This document shows positions 51,435-62,050 of a DNA stretch of 64,000 nt, piece by piece. The notes beneath the pieces were generated by a model. That model was not told the origin of the DNA, made no database searches, and was given only the letters and a program-made list of their open reading frames with translations. Location: the NCBI GenBank assembly GCA_965240325.2, contig OZ251238.1, forward strand, positions 1,426,001-1,490,000. The letters run 5' to 3'. Positions within the stretch are counted from its first letter, which is position 1; each line of letters opens with the position of its first letter. Origin of the DNA: Rebecca billardiae RCC1528 (lineage: Eukaryota > Haptophyta). A program made the translations under genes and the position numbers.

Positions 51435-54232
51435 TCGGCGAGCGCCGAGCCGGCGTGCTCCCTCCGAGGGGTGGCCGTGCCGGCCTCGCCGGACGCGTGG
51501 CTGGAGGCGCAGCTCGGCGCCTCGGCGTGCGCGGTGCAGGGGCCGCAGTCCGGGGCCGGCGGCGCAGTCCGGATCTTCGAGTGCCCGGCGCACGCCGTCC
51601 GCGCCGCGCTCGGCGACGCGAATGTGCATGGCGGCACCGCCAGCCTCGTGCTCACGCTGCGCTCGCCCCAGCGGGCCGCGGCCGGGCGCGGGGGTGCCGG
51701 CGGCGACGACGCGCCGGCGGTCGCGCGCTACACCGTTCTGCTCAGCGGGCCGCTGGTGAGCGCGTGGGCGCGGCCGCGCGCGGATGGCGCCGGCGCCGCC
51801 GCCACCGGCGCAGCAGCGCAGCCCGCCGGCGCCGCGCCTGCGGTTGGAGCGCTCAGCGGCGGCGGCGGCGGCGGCGAGACCGGCGCATTCGGGTCGCTCT
51901 GGCTGACCGCGACGACGGCGGCGAGCGCGGCGGGTGGCGCGCGCGGCGCAGACGCGCCGGACGGCGCCGCGCCGCGCGCAGCCGAATCGCCGAGCGTCGT
52001 CCTTCCGATCCGGCCGCCATTTTCGGCCGCCGGCTCGGCGCCGCAGCCGTCGGCGTACGACACGCGAGCGCCGCGCGGCGCGCGCGCGCTCACTGTGAGC
52101 GCGCTGGTGCAGCGGCCCGCGACGATCCAGGCCGTGGTCACGCGCGCGGGCGCGGCGGACGGCGGCACCGCTTCGTCGGCTTCGGCAGTTACGCTCGCGG
52201 CCGGCGGCGTGCCATTCGGCGCCGCGGCCGGGCGGCCATTGTTCAGCGCGCGGCTGGACGACCCGCCCGGACTCTGGGAGCAGCTCGCGCCCGGACTGCC
52301 CTCCGCACAGCGGGCGGGCGGCGCGGCCGCGGACGGGCCGCGGGTGTTGGTGATCACGCTGAAAGCGCGCGACGTCCAGACCGGTCAGCCGCTCGGCGGC
52401 GCGCTCAGCGTGCGCGTGGCCGTGCCGCCGGCTGACGATGGCGCGGCCGGCGGCGGCGGCGGCGGCGGCGGCGCGAGCGCGGACGCGCGCGGCGGCGCGC
52501 TCGCGGGCGCGCGCTCGGCGCTGAGTGCGTGGCGGCTGCCGACGGGCGCGGATGGCGGCGGGCCGCACGGCGGCGCCGGCGCGGACGGCGCCGGCGGCGA
52601 CGACGACACTCGCCTTGGCCGCTGGGTGGTTGCCGCGGCCGTCGCGGCGTGCTCGGCGGTGCTACTGCTTGTTCTCTGTGCACTGGGGTGCGCGCTCGGC
52701 GGCGGGCTCTGCCGCCGCGGCGGGCGCGAGGTCGACGGCGGGCCGAAGCACGCGGTGGTGCGCGCGGACGACGATGCCGCCGCCCACAACGGCGGCGGCC
52801 CGCTCCTGAGCGCACCGCGCCGCGCTGGTGGCAGCGGCGGCCACACGCCGACCAGCCCGTTCAATCCGTTCCTCGCGCCCTCAGCCGGCGGCTCTCCGCC
52901 CGGGCTGCTGCTGACGCCGTCGGCGGCGGCGGGCGGCACTGCGGCCGGCGGCGGCACGGAGCACCGCTCGGGCGCTCCCACCGTCGGCGGCGCGGGCGGC
53001 GGCCCGGCGGGGCTCGTGCGCGGGCACTCGTTTCCCGGGAGCGCCGGCGGCGGCGGCGCGTGCGCGCCGCCGCCGCGGCTCCCGTCTTGGAGAGCGTCTG
53101 CCGTGGCGGAGGGTGGCGGGCCGGGCGGCGCGCCGCGCGCGCGCGTGATCGGCGGGCCGGCGCCGTCCGACGGGTACGGGTACGGGTACGGAGGCGGGTA
53201 CGTGCTCGCCTCGCGCGCGGAGGCGGAGGCGGAGGAGCGCCGCGCGGCGGAGCGCGCGGCGGCGCGGCGCGCGCTCGCGGCGGATGAAGCGGCCGCGCGC
53301 CGCGACAGCGCGCAGCGCGCGAGTGCTGACTCGTCCGCGGCGGCGGCGGCGGCGGCGGCGGCGAGCGCGGCGGCGACCGCCGCGGCGAACGCGTCGGCTG
53401 AGCAGCGCGAGATGCGCTCGCAGATCTCCCAGCTGCTGCAGGCGCAGGCGCAACTGACGGAGCGACTCGCGTGCATGCAGCTGTCAGGCGGCGCGCCGAG
53501 CGCGCGCGGCGGCGGCGGTGGTGTGAGCTGGGATACGCGCACGCACGCCGCCGCCGCGTCCGCCGCCGCCGCGTGCGCTGACCGGCTGCCGTATCGCGCC
53601 GAGCGCGCGCTCACGCCGACGGAGCGGGGCTCCGCCGCCGCGGCGCGCGGCGGGCTCCGCGGGCTGCTCGCGCCGACGGCCGACGGCGCGGCCGGGGCGG
53701 CGGAGGGTCAGCAGCTGACGGCCGCCGCCGCCGCCGCCGCGCCGCCGCCGCAGCCGCCGCCGCAGCCGCCGCCGCAGCCGCCGCCGCAGCCGCCGCCGAG
53801 CGCCGCTGTCGGCGCGGGCGCGGCGGTGGGCGCGGTGGTGGCGTGCGGCGTTGTGGCCGCGGCCGCGCCCGCCGCCACACCGCCGCCCGCGCCCGCCGCC
53901 GCGCCCGCGCCCGCGCCGCCGGGCGGTTGCGACGCGGCCGCGCCGCCGCACCGCTCGCGCCTGCGCTCCGCGCTCGGCCGCGTGATGACTGCGCCGCCGT
54001 GGGGCTTGCTCGGAGGCGGGATGGCGATGAGCGCGGCCGGCGCGGCGGCGGCGGCGGGCGGCGTGGGCGGCAGCGGGCCGCCCTCGCCGCAGACGCCGAA
54101 GGCGCCGCCGTCGCCCATGGCGGCGGAGCTGGAGCCGCGGCCGGCCGCGCGGCCGCCGATGCCGCCGCCGCCCGCGCTGCCGCCGCCGCCGCCGAGCGCG
54201 AGTGGAGCGTCGCCGCCGCCGGCCGCGCCGAG

Positions 54233-54271
<39 letters not shown>

Positions 54272-54776
54272 TACAGACGCCGCCGCGCCCACGGTGCACC
54301 GCGCGGCGACCGTTGGCTCCGGCCTCGGCGGCGCGTGCGCCGCGTGCGCCGCCGCCGCCGCCGCTTCCGCCGCGTCCGGCCGCGCGTCCACGCCCCCGGC
54401 CGGCCTGGCGCGCAAGCACTCCGCGCCGGCGCTCGCGTCCGTCACCAACACGGCCGAGCTGATGAAGCGGCACCTCCGGCGGCGCGTCAACATGCGGCTG
54501 GTCGAGCGCAAGCACGAGGTGCTCGCGTTGCTGCGCGAACTCGCCGAGGGCGAGGGCGTGCGGCGCGCGCTCGCGTCGGCGGGCGCGCCGCGCGCCGGCG
54601 CCGCCTCTCCGCCTGAGGACGCGCCGCCGGCCGGCGCGGCGGACGCGCCCGAGCTCGCCGCCCTCGACGGCTACTACACCGAGCTCAGCGCCCGCTTGGA
54701 CGGGCTCGGCCTCACGCCCGACGCGGCAGAGCGCTGGGACTCGAGGCTGCGTATCCCGCGCAAGCAACACGCGGCG

Positions 54777-54821
<45 letters not shown>

Positions 54822-55523
54822 TCAGCCGTCAATGACAGCGCCGCCGCCACGCCGCCGCCGCAGCAGCCGCAGCAGCCGCAGCCGTTTCACTACAGCGAGG
54901 CTGAGCTGCAGACGGCCGCGGCGGCGCACGGCGCGCACGACACGCTCGCGGACTTCGTCGTCGCGACGCGGCAGGTCGCCGCCAAGGCCGCCGAGCTGCG
55001 CGGCGCGTGCGCCGGGGCGAGCTTCGCCGGCGCTGACCCGGAGGCCAAGCTGGCTCGGCTGGCGGACTCGCTCGCGCGCACCTCGGCCACGCTTGACGAC
55101 TGGTTCGCGTCGGGCGCGGGCGCGCGCGCGCGCGCGGGCAAGTGGGCCGCGGCGTCGCTGCCCGCGCCCGCGCTCGAGGCGGCGGCGCGCGCGCTCGCGC
55201 GAGAGGCGCTCTCAGTGCCGTGGTATGCGGCCGTGCTCGCGCTGAGCGAGGCCGCGCGCGCGGACAAGGAGGGCGCGCGCACGCGCGGCTTCAAGCTGGT
55301 CAAGGCGCGCTCGCACGTGCGGCGCGCGCGCGAGATCTGCGCGGACGCGCGCGCGCGCACCGCGGGCGCCGAGGGCGGCGCCGCCGCCGCGCCGTGGCCC
55401 GCCGAGCTCGCATCGAAGGAGGAGGAGCTAGCGCAGGCCGAGGCGCGCATCGTCGCGGAGGTGGGCGCGGGCGGCGCCGAGACCGAGTCTGCACTCGCCG
55501 ACGAGCTCGACGACGCGGTGTAG
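50112..55523 (+). CDS. Very large intronless membrane protein with N-terminal C2-like domain
   Basis: About 1,803 residues from the methionine that begins a signal peptide (MRVGTRARAVLLALLCARAR); the frame opens 21 codons earlier at 50049. Residues ~25-120 resemble a C2 domain (VTLCVSRAEGLPDADPGSDE, NALAPAWADGAA, ALSFFDSDVFKSQILASIAL). A Gly/Ala-rich lumenal part with poly-Gly runs follows, then one membrane helix near residue 840 (VVAAAVAACSAVLLLVLCAL). The cytosolic half has an Ala/Glu/Arg coiled coil (LASRAEAEAEERRAAERAAA), proline tracts and a helical C-terminus (MKRHLRRRVNMRLVERKHEV onward). No family is recognised beyond C2. The proline tract followed by helices recalls formins, but I see no FH2 signature. 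Confidence 0.55.
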
Positions 55524-56107
55524 CAGCCGCTGCTAGCCTGCGCCTGTGGCGGGGTCGATCGATCGAGCACTTCGAGCGCAGGAGGGCTGACGATCCGCGG
55601 GCCATGATGATGATGCCGACTCGGACTCAACCGTCTACGGCGCGGTCGTACTGTCCGTAGTTACAGTAGTGAGTAATAACTAATATATATATACGACTGT
55701 ATATATAGTACATCAGTATTACTCACGGCGTCGTCATAGCAGCAGTCGTAGTCGCGTATATATAGTTGCTGATGACGCGATATCTAGACGCGAGTCTCCG
55801 GATCGTCGGATGATCGTAGTCATCCGCGTGCGCTATACGTCAATATCGTCGTCATCATCATATATATATATATCGATATACGACAGAGGCGGCGCGGCAT
55901 CAGTCGGTCGCGTTGTAAGCTACTGCTGCTGCTGCTATGCTCGTCGGCCCCGAGTCCTGCTCGGTCGTCCCGGCGGTCGTCTGCGCGAGACCGGCAGCCT
56001 GAGCCGGGGCCCGCCGGGGGCCACGGCCGGGCAGAGGCCGACGCCGAAATAATATGCGGCGGCATGCCAGCGCGGCGCAATTACGCGGCGCGCGGCGGCG
56101 CACACTA
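55524..56107. other. Intergenic, AT-rich
   Basis: Spacer with several TATATA tracts (55682-55710, 55755-55770, 55860-55875) and no gene. Confidence 0.5.
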
Positions 56108-56582
56108 AGGGCCGTTCTTCACCCCGCCGCGAGCAATTCGGCGAAATGCGGCGAGTGCATTTCTTGTAATTGCGGGCATGCAGCCATCATGGATTCGTCG
56201 AATCGCCGTGACCCGGCGACCCCTGTTTGCAAATTCGCCGACGAACCCACAAAACAGGGGCCTGACAATGCTGCGGCGTCTGGGTTCGGCGAAAGTTGAG
56301 TTTACATATATATACGAATCCGTATTCACATCCCAACTTTCGTCGCGAATCGGTCGATCGAGATCCTATTGAGATCGATGGTCCGTCGATTTTGGGCGCG
56401 GCGCTGGAGTTTTTTTCCCTCGCGATCAAAACACAATCTTCGAGGAATCAATTATTTAAATCCGAATCGAGCGAGGGGGCTCAAGTGAACGGCCCGTTGG
56501 CGAGCGCCTCCGAAAATCGATTCGCCGAACGACTTTGCCGCGATAATTTTTTCGCGCGGCGGGGTGAACGAAGAACGGCCCT
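56108..56582. mobile_element. MITE-like TIR element (475 bp)
   Basis: Ends are inverted: AGGGCCGTTCTTC-ACCCCGCCGCG at 56108 and its complement at the right end (reading inward AGGGCCGTTCTTCGTTCACC), differing by a 3-nt insertion. Both sides are flanked by ACTA (56104-56107 and 56583-56586), a likely 4-bp target duplication. A second inner inverted pair (GGCGAAAGTTGAG and CCCAACTTTCGTCG) makes it foldback-like. No transposase frame is present, so it would be non-autonomous. It is clearly less GC-rich than the genes. Confidence 0.7.
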
Positions 56583-58465
56583 ACTATTATAAGAGTTGCA
56601 CATTCACTGCTGATCTGGCGACGAATAATTGACAGGTTGCACGGAAAAATGACCGCCCGCGACTGACAGATGTTACATTCCCAGTGGACGCGACCTGTCC
56701 ACCCGTCTTTCGGTACATGGCGCCGTCGCCGTGCGCTCGGAAGCGGCGCGCGCTCTCGCGCGCTGCACGATGCCCGCTGTTGCGGGTGCAGCGCGCCACT
56801 CCGCGCCTCGATCGGCCTCTTCCTGCTTGAGTAGCATGTACCGAAAGTCAACCACCCTTGAGCTCCAATCGCGACATCGCGCAGCCGCGCGGCACGTTCA
56901 CGTGGCATCTGAGTCGCAGAGGGCAGCAGAGCAGGCCGTCTCAGCCTGGAAGAGTTCCAGGCCCGGTGTGAAGAGAGGTAGCAATGCAAGGTGGATACGT
57001 GCCATGCACATCGCAGTCTGGCCGCACACGACGTTCGCAGCCTACGACTCGCGCGTGCGTGCTTGCGCTCGGCCACGTCCATGCATCAGCTGTGCATGCA
57101 TTGGATGGAGCGCGCGCGCGACTGGTCTTGCACATCACGTTGCGCAGCAACAGTCGCGGGGGGAGACACGCGACACTCATAGAATGCGACAACCTTGCAA
57201 TGTTCATCCAGCGCGTGTTGGTGAGGGTCGAAAAGCTGGCGGCGGCTACCTCTCAATCGCTCGGTTGCACTTGATGGTGCATGCGCGCCGGCCGGAGCGC
57301 TGAAGTGTCAGAGTCGTGGCATGCTCGAGGCTCTTGGATGAGGAGACGGCCGCTACGCAGTCTATCTATGTCGTCAGCATGAAGAACGGCATCCACGCAC
57401 GACGCCTCTCGAACGCACACGTGCTTCCGCGCTGTGACACGCATCGACAAGAACTGCTCGGCAGGCTGACGAGGCACCACGCCTCACTCACGCCCAAGAA
57501 CAGCAGGGCGAGTGCTAAGGAGCGGGCGAAGGAAGCTGTCACTCGCTGCGGCAAGGACGCTCTTACTGTACGAATGGTCAGTGAGCCCTACATAGCCTTC
57601 TTTGTCTCGCGTGAGCGCAGCACCAAGGGTGAGGCGCGAGGTGTTGCGCAGACGGTCGCACAGGCTCACGTAGACAGCTCGATGGTGATCATCGAAAGCT
57701 TCTATCGAGTGTTCAGATGCAGAGCGCGTGCGTACACCGAGCAGGAGCTGACGACCTACATGCTATCATGCCACGCGTGGATCTCCCCGCCGGCCCACAA
57801 GTCGCTGACGACTTACTGTCGAACTCGAATGCTCGCGCGCGGCACTGCTGGCGAAGGCTGCACTCGTCGACGAGCTCGGTCCGATCATGACGGTTTGCCA
57901 TACTGCGCGTGGTGACGGGCGTTGGCGGGCTCGAGGCGGATGGCGCGGGCGGTGTGAAGCAGATAGAGCCGGGCGTGTGCGCTCGCTCCGAGACGCGTCG
58001 AAGGGAGGACTGTCTCCAGCTGCCTGATGATCCTGGTCGAGAGGGTGATGCTGCTGTGGCTTTGCCGTCTCATCACGCGACGTGTGCTGGGATGATGACA
58101 GTCACTGCCGACGGCGAGGGTGTCCCGGCTGTGCTAGCTCAAGGGATGTAGCGCACGCGGACAAGTCCTGACGACACGCGCATTCAGCTAGTCATCATGC
58201 GGGGCTGCATCGACACGCGAGGCGCGCGCCACCCACGAGCGGCGAGTGGGCGGGCGCCATCCTTCAGCTAGGCGCCGTCTCTGAGAAATGTAACACCAAG
58301 GACAGTTTCCTGCGCAACCTGTCAATTCGTCATCCGCGGCCGAACACGCGCGACTGCGCGAATAATATACTTAAATTATATATATATATATGCTGAAATA
58401 TTTTGCAGCATGTAGTGTATACATATATGTATATGTAACAGACGATATGTATATATATATATATA
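56583..58465. other. Gene-poor region
   Basis: 1.9 kb of lower-GC sequence. The longest frame (57316-57915, plus, 199 codons) has no recognisable domain. The texture resembles 10656-12212. The end (58370-58470) is TA-rich and was the target of the LTR element. Confidence 0.4.
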
Positions 58466-58470
58466 CTATA

Positions 58471-58881
58471 TGATGTTTATTCCGCCTTACCAGTTCCCCG
58501 GTCACGCAGGGGCTTATCACAGTGTCCCTGCGGACGTCGTCAGCAGCGTCGTCCGTGCGGACGAGCGGGCGGTGCGGGAGTCGTCCGACACGGGTCACAA
58601 GTCAACGTCAAGGGCAAACGGCGGCCACCAGTAAACTGATAGGCCGGTCGTTAGACCAATAGCGCCGGGGGAAAACGTATATACGTAACCGGCGGCTTGC
58701 GTTCGCCTGCGGGCAGCGGCGAAAGCAATAGGATTAGGGGCCGAGCGCGCTCGCGCTGGTTCAGGGAGGGCAGGTACGACAGCGAGTAGTACCTGGGACT
58801 CGACCTCTCCTGGCGGTTGGATCCAAGCGCCTGGAAAGGAAAAGAAATCGTGCACGGAGGAAATTCGGGATTAATACAACA
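58471..58881 (-). repeat. 3' LTR of the Copia-type element
   Basis: 411-bp direct repeat, TG...CA ends in element orientation, same as 61519-61929. Downstream flank is CTATA. Confidence 0.95.
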
Positions 58882-58890
58882 CCCCCCCTC
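58882..58890 (-). other. Polypurine tract
   Basis: GAGGGGGGG on the minus strand, immediately before the 3' LTR and 4 bp after the stop codon of the polyprotein, is the expected plus-strand priming site. Confidence 0.8.
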
Positions 58891-58894
58891 GACA

Positions 58895-61483
58895 TCATGC
58901 CGAAGGCGGCGGAGGTGGTGGAACAGCATGCAGTATCGCCACGACGTGCTTGAGAAAAGTACTCGTCGCGGTAGCCTTGGTCATGATGTCGGACCGGTTG
59001 TCGTCGGTCGACACCTTCTGGATCAGCACGGCGCCGTCGGCTTGCGCGCGCCGCGTGAAATGGTACTTCACGTCAATGTGCTTGGTGCGCTTGTGGTGCA
59101 CCGGGTTGTTCGTCAAATCGATCGTGCCCTGGTTATCCTCGTAGATCACCGTCGTGGGCTCCACGACCGGCTCGTTCAAAAACGTGACCAGGTCGCGCAG
59201 GTAGATCACCTCGCGGCAGCACTCGCTCAGCGCGATGTACTCCGCCTCGCACGTAGACAACGCGACCACGCTCTGCAGTCCGCTGTGCCACGAGATCGGA
59301 ACCCCGTTGTACATAACAAGGTATCCCGTCGTAGAACGTCGATCTTCACGATCGTTCGCCCAGTCCGAGTCCGCGTACGCCACCAAATCAGGGTGTTGTG
59401 CGTGCGTCGCGTGCCGGAAGAGGATGCCGCGCCGACGCGTGCCGAGCAAGTATCGGAGCGTGCGCTTCGCGGCGGTCAAGTCGTAGAGCCGGGGATTGGA
59501 CATCCGGCGTGCCAGCATGTTCACAGCGTGTGCGATGTCGGGGCGACACGTCGTCATGCAGTACATGAGGGCACCGGTCATCTCCTGGTAGTGCTGGCGG
59601 TCAGCGCGCAGCAGGAGGGCTTGCAGCGGGCGGGGGATCTCGCGCGTCTCGCTGCACTCGGGGGTCGGTGGGTGGCGCTCTCCACTCAGGTGGAAGCGCT
59701 CGCACACATCACCGGTGTACTGGTTCAGGTGGGTAAAAAGTCCGTCCACCGTGGTCTCAAATTCGGCGCCAAGGAACTTGCTCAGGCAGTCCGCGCCCTG
59801 CATCTCGTAGTGCGTCAGCAACGCCGTCATCAGCGCGTCCAACGCGTTCTTGTCCTTCGAGATGTTCATCATCAGCAGATCGTCGACAAAGTGACCGACG
59901 AACACGTAGCCGCCATCGACTGCCTTCGAGTAGATGCACGGCGCGCTCGGGCACGGCTCGAACCCATGTTCGAGCAAACACTTACGCAAGTGTAGGTACC
60001 ACACGCGCCCGGCCTGGCGCATGCCTGGGAGCGCCTTCACAAACTTCGCGACCACCTTCGAGCCGAGCGGCGTCGAGCTCTTCGGGGTGTAGCCAGGCGG
60101 GAGCGGTGTCATCACCTCCTCGCCCTCCGGCAGGTCGCTGTTCAGGTATGCGTGCCGCACGTCGGCGGGTCGCATCTCCACGATCTTGGCGCTCGCCGCG
60201 TCCGTCATCGAGACGCCTTTGGCCTTGAGCGCGACCGCGAGCATCAGCCGCAGCTGTTCTGGTCGTATCGTCGGGGCGAACACCTCATTGAAGTCGATGC
60301 CCTCGCGCTGGCGGAACCCCTGGGTTACCAGCCGCGCCTTGAACTTGATCACTTCGCCATCGGGAAGCGTCTTCACGTCGAACACCCACTTGACAGGAAT
60401 CGTCCTCGTGTTGTCCGGCACAATCACCTCGAAGAACGTGTGTCTCACGCCGTGCGCGTCGAGGTGGTCGTGGCAGGCCTGCATCCAGAACTTGGCCTCG
60501 GGCGACTTCATCGCCTCGTCCCACGTCGTGGGGATGGTGATCGGCACACCATTCATCCGCGCGATCGTCGTCGCAGCGAATGCCTCGAAGCTGTTCTCCT
60601 TGGTAGGTTCCTCGCCCGCGGCCTGGAACGCTGCCTCGGTCACAGCCTGCACCGTCTGCGCGGCGGGTCTGCTCCGCCTCGCTCGGTCTCGTCGCATCGG
60701 GTCGTAGTCGCGCGGCAGCTCGGGCGCCGCGGACTCACCAGCTCGTGCGTCGTCATCGCCTCCGGCGTCATCGCCGTCGGCGCTCGGTCGCGCAGCTTCG
60801 CTCGCCGCGCCACCGTCGTCATGAGCAGCAGCGCCGCCGTCATCGGCCGCGCCGTCCTCAATCTCAAAATGCTCGTCGCCCTCGCCGGTGAGCTCGCCGT
60901 CAGCGGCGTCTCCCAGCTCAGTCTCGGGCTCGGCACTGTCATCGCTGGTCGCGAACGGAGTGTGCCTCCCCTCGACCAGCGACCGCTCATCAATGATGTA
61001 CACGTCCTTTGAGTGTATCACCTGCTGCTGCCCGTCATCGAGCAGCACCTCGCGCCCAGTCCAGCTGTCCTCTCGTGAGGATGTTCGGGGCGCTCGCAGC
61101 ATCGGCCTCAGCGGATGCCGTGAAGGGTATGGATCGTCTCCTTTCCCATCATCATCGAGCTCGTGCTCGACGTTGTCGATCACGAGGACCATCCAGGCCC
61201 CCGCCGCGGTGTCGTCACCGCAAGTCGTGCCACACGCGGGCACGTCAATGCTCGCGCGGTTCGTACCGCGCGTGCAGCCGCCCTGCAGGCGGAGGACATT
61301 CGAGGTTGCGTAACGGATGTCCTTCTGGTAGTCACCGAACTCGTACACCACGCCGTGCGTGGGCATCTGGTTCGTCTGCGCGCTTTCACTCGGCTGCTCA
61401 ATGCAGAGCGCGCTGCACGCGAGCATCATTGCCCGCGCGTTCGTCGCGACACCCGCGACGCTGCGACCGGTTGGGTGGGCCAT
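58895..61483 (-). CDS. Copia-type RT-RNase H polyprotein lacking gag, protease and integrase core
   Basis: An 862-residue intact frame filling nearly the whole interior. Residues ~140-170 (REVLLDDGQQQVIHSKDVYI) look like the C-terminal end of a Copia integrase. An acidic linker follows. From ~320 the Copia reverse transcriptase runs: WVFDVKTLPDGEVIKFKARL, FAPTIRPEQLRLML, and the catalytic FVDD box in GHFVDDLLMM. RNase H follows near the C-terminus: STTGYLVMYNGVPISWHSG, TCEAEYIALSECCREV, IYEDNQGTIDL. Nothing upstream encodes gag CCHC, a DTG protease or the DDE core. Mobilisation would need proteins from a complete relative. The frame is unbroken, consistent with a young copy. Confidence 0.92.
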   Translation of the reverse strand: MAHPTGRSVAGVATNARAMMLACSALCIEQPSESAQTNQMPTHGVVYEFGDYQKDIRYATSNVLRLQGGCTRGTNRASIDVPACGTTCGDDTAAGAWMVLVIDNVEHELDDDGKGDDPYPSRHPLRPMLRAPRTSSREDSWTGREVLLDDGQQQVIHSKDVYIIDERSLVEGRHTPFATSDDSAEPETELGDAADGELTGEGDEHFEIEDGAADDGGAAAHDDGGAASEAARPSADGDDAGGDDDARAGESAAPELPRDYDPMRRDRARRSRPAAQTVQAVTEAAFQAAGEEPTKENSFEAFAATTIARMNGVPITIPTTWDEAMKSPEAKFWMQACHDHLDAHGVRHTFFEVIVPDNTRTIPVKWVFDVKTLPDGEVIKFKARLVTQGFRQREGIDFNEVFAPTIRPEQLRLMLAVALKAKGVSMTDAASAKIVEMRPADVRHAYLNSDLPEGEEVMTPLPPGYTPKSSTPLGSKVVAKFVKALPGMRQAGRVWYLHLRKCLLEHGFEPCPSAPCIYSKAVDGGYVFVGHFVDDLLMMNISKDKNALDALMTALLTHYEMQGADCLSKFLGAEFETTVDGLFTHLNQYTGDVCERFHLSGERHPPTPECSETREIPRPLQALLLRADRQHYQEMTGALMYCMTTCRPDIAHAVNMLARRMSNPRLYDLTAAKRTLRYLLGTRRRGILFRHATHAQHPDLVAYADSDWANDREDRRSTTGYLVMYNGVPISWHSGLQSVVALSTCEAEYIALSECCREVIYLRDLVTFLNEPVVEPTTVIYEDNQGTIDLTNNPVHHKRTKHIDVKYHFTRRAQADGAVLIQKVSTDDNRSDIMTKATATSTFLKHVVAILHAVPPPPPPSA

Positions 61484-61518
61484 GCCCGGTGGTACGTGGG
61501 TTCACACGCGTGAGCTCA

Positions 61519-61929
61519 TGATGTTTATTCCGCCTTACCAGTTCCCCGGTCACGCAGGGGCTTATCACAGTGTCCCTGCGGACGTCGTCAGCAGCGTCGT
61601 CCGTGCGGACGAGCGGGCGGTGCGGGAGTCGTCCGACACGGGTCACAAGTCAACGTCAAGGGCAAACGGCGGCCACCAGTAAACTGATAGGCCGGTCGTT
61701 AGACCAATAGCGCCGGGGGAAAACGTATATACGTAACCGGCGGCTTGCGTTCGCCTGCGGGCAGCGGCGAAAGCAATAGGATTAGGGGCCGAGCGCGCTC
61801 GCGCTGGTTCAGGGAGGGCAGGTACGACAGCGAGTAGTACCTGGGACTCGACCTCTCCTGGCGGTTGGATCCAAGCGCCTGGAAAGGAAAAGAAATCGTG
61901 CACGGAGGAAATTCGGGATTAATACAACA
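61519..61929 (-). repeat. 5' LTR of the Copia-type element
   Basis: 411-bp LTR at the transcription-start side in element orientation. It should hold the promoter. The adjoining interior bases (TGAGCTCACGCG, minus strand from 61518) are the expected primer-binding location. Confidence 0.95.
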
Positions 61930-62050
61930 CTATACACACACACACTCTACGCGTTATGTATAATAATTGAAAGGGATCGATTGTCGTCGCGGCGTCGATG
62001 ACGTACGGATGATATATCGAATATATCCTGCTGCCGAAAGAATCCCTTGA

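Larger units (their letters stand above)
58471..61929 (-). mobile_element. Copia-type LTR retrotransposon, internally deleted
   Basis: The element is on the minus strand: 5' LTR 61929-61519, 3' LTR 58881-58471. Each LTR is 411 bp, starts TG and ends CA, and I found no difference between them. A perfect 5-bp target duplication CTATA flanks the insertion (58466-58470 and 61930-61934). A purine-rich tract adjoins the 3' LTR. The interior is only about 2.6 kb and encodes reverse transcriptase and RNase H. Gag, protease and the integrase core are missing. Copia-type order (integrase before RT) is indicated by a residual integrase-end-like segment before RT. It is a recent insertion about 116 bp downstream of the PG-rich repeat gene. 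Confidence 0.93.

Noticed and set aside
57316-57915. 199-codon frame as a gene
   Set aside because: No recognisable domain, atypical composition and a surrounding repeat-rich context.
58595-58855. 86-codon frame present identically in both LTRs
   Set aside because: It is duplicated because the LTRs are identical; there is no sign of a protein family.
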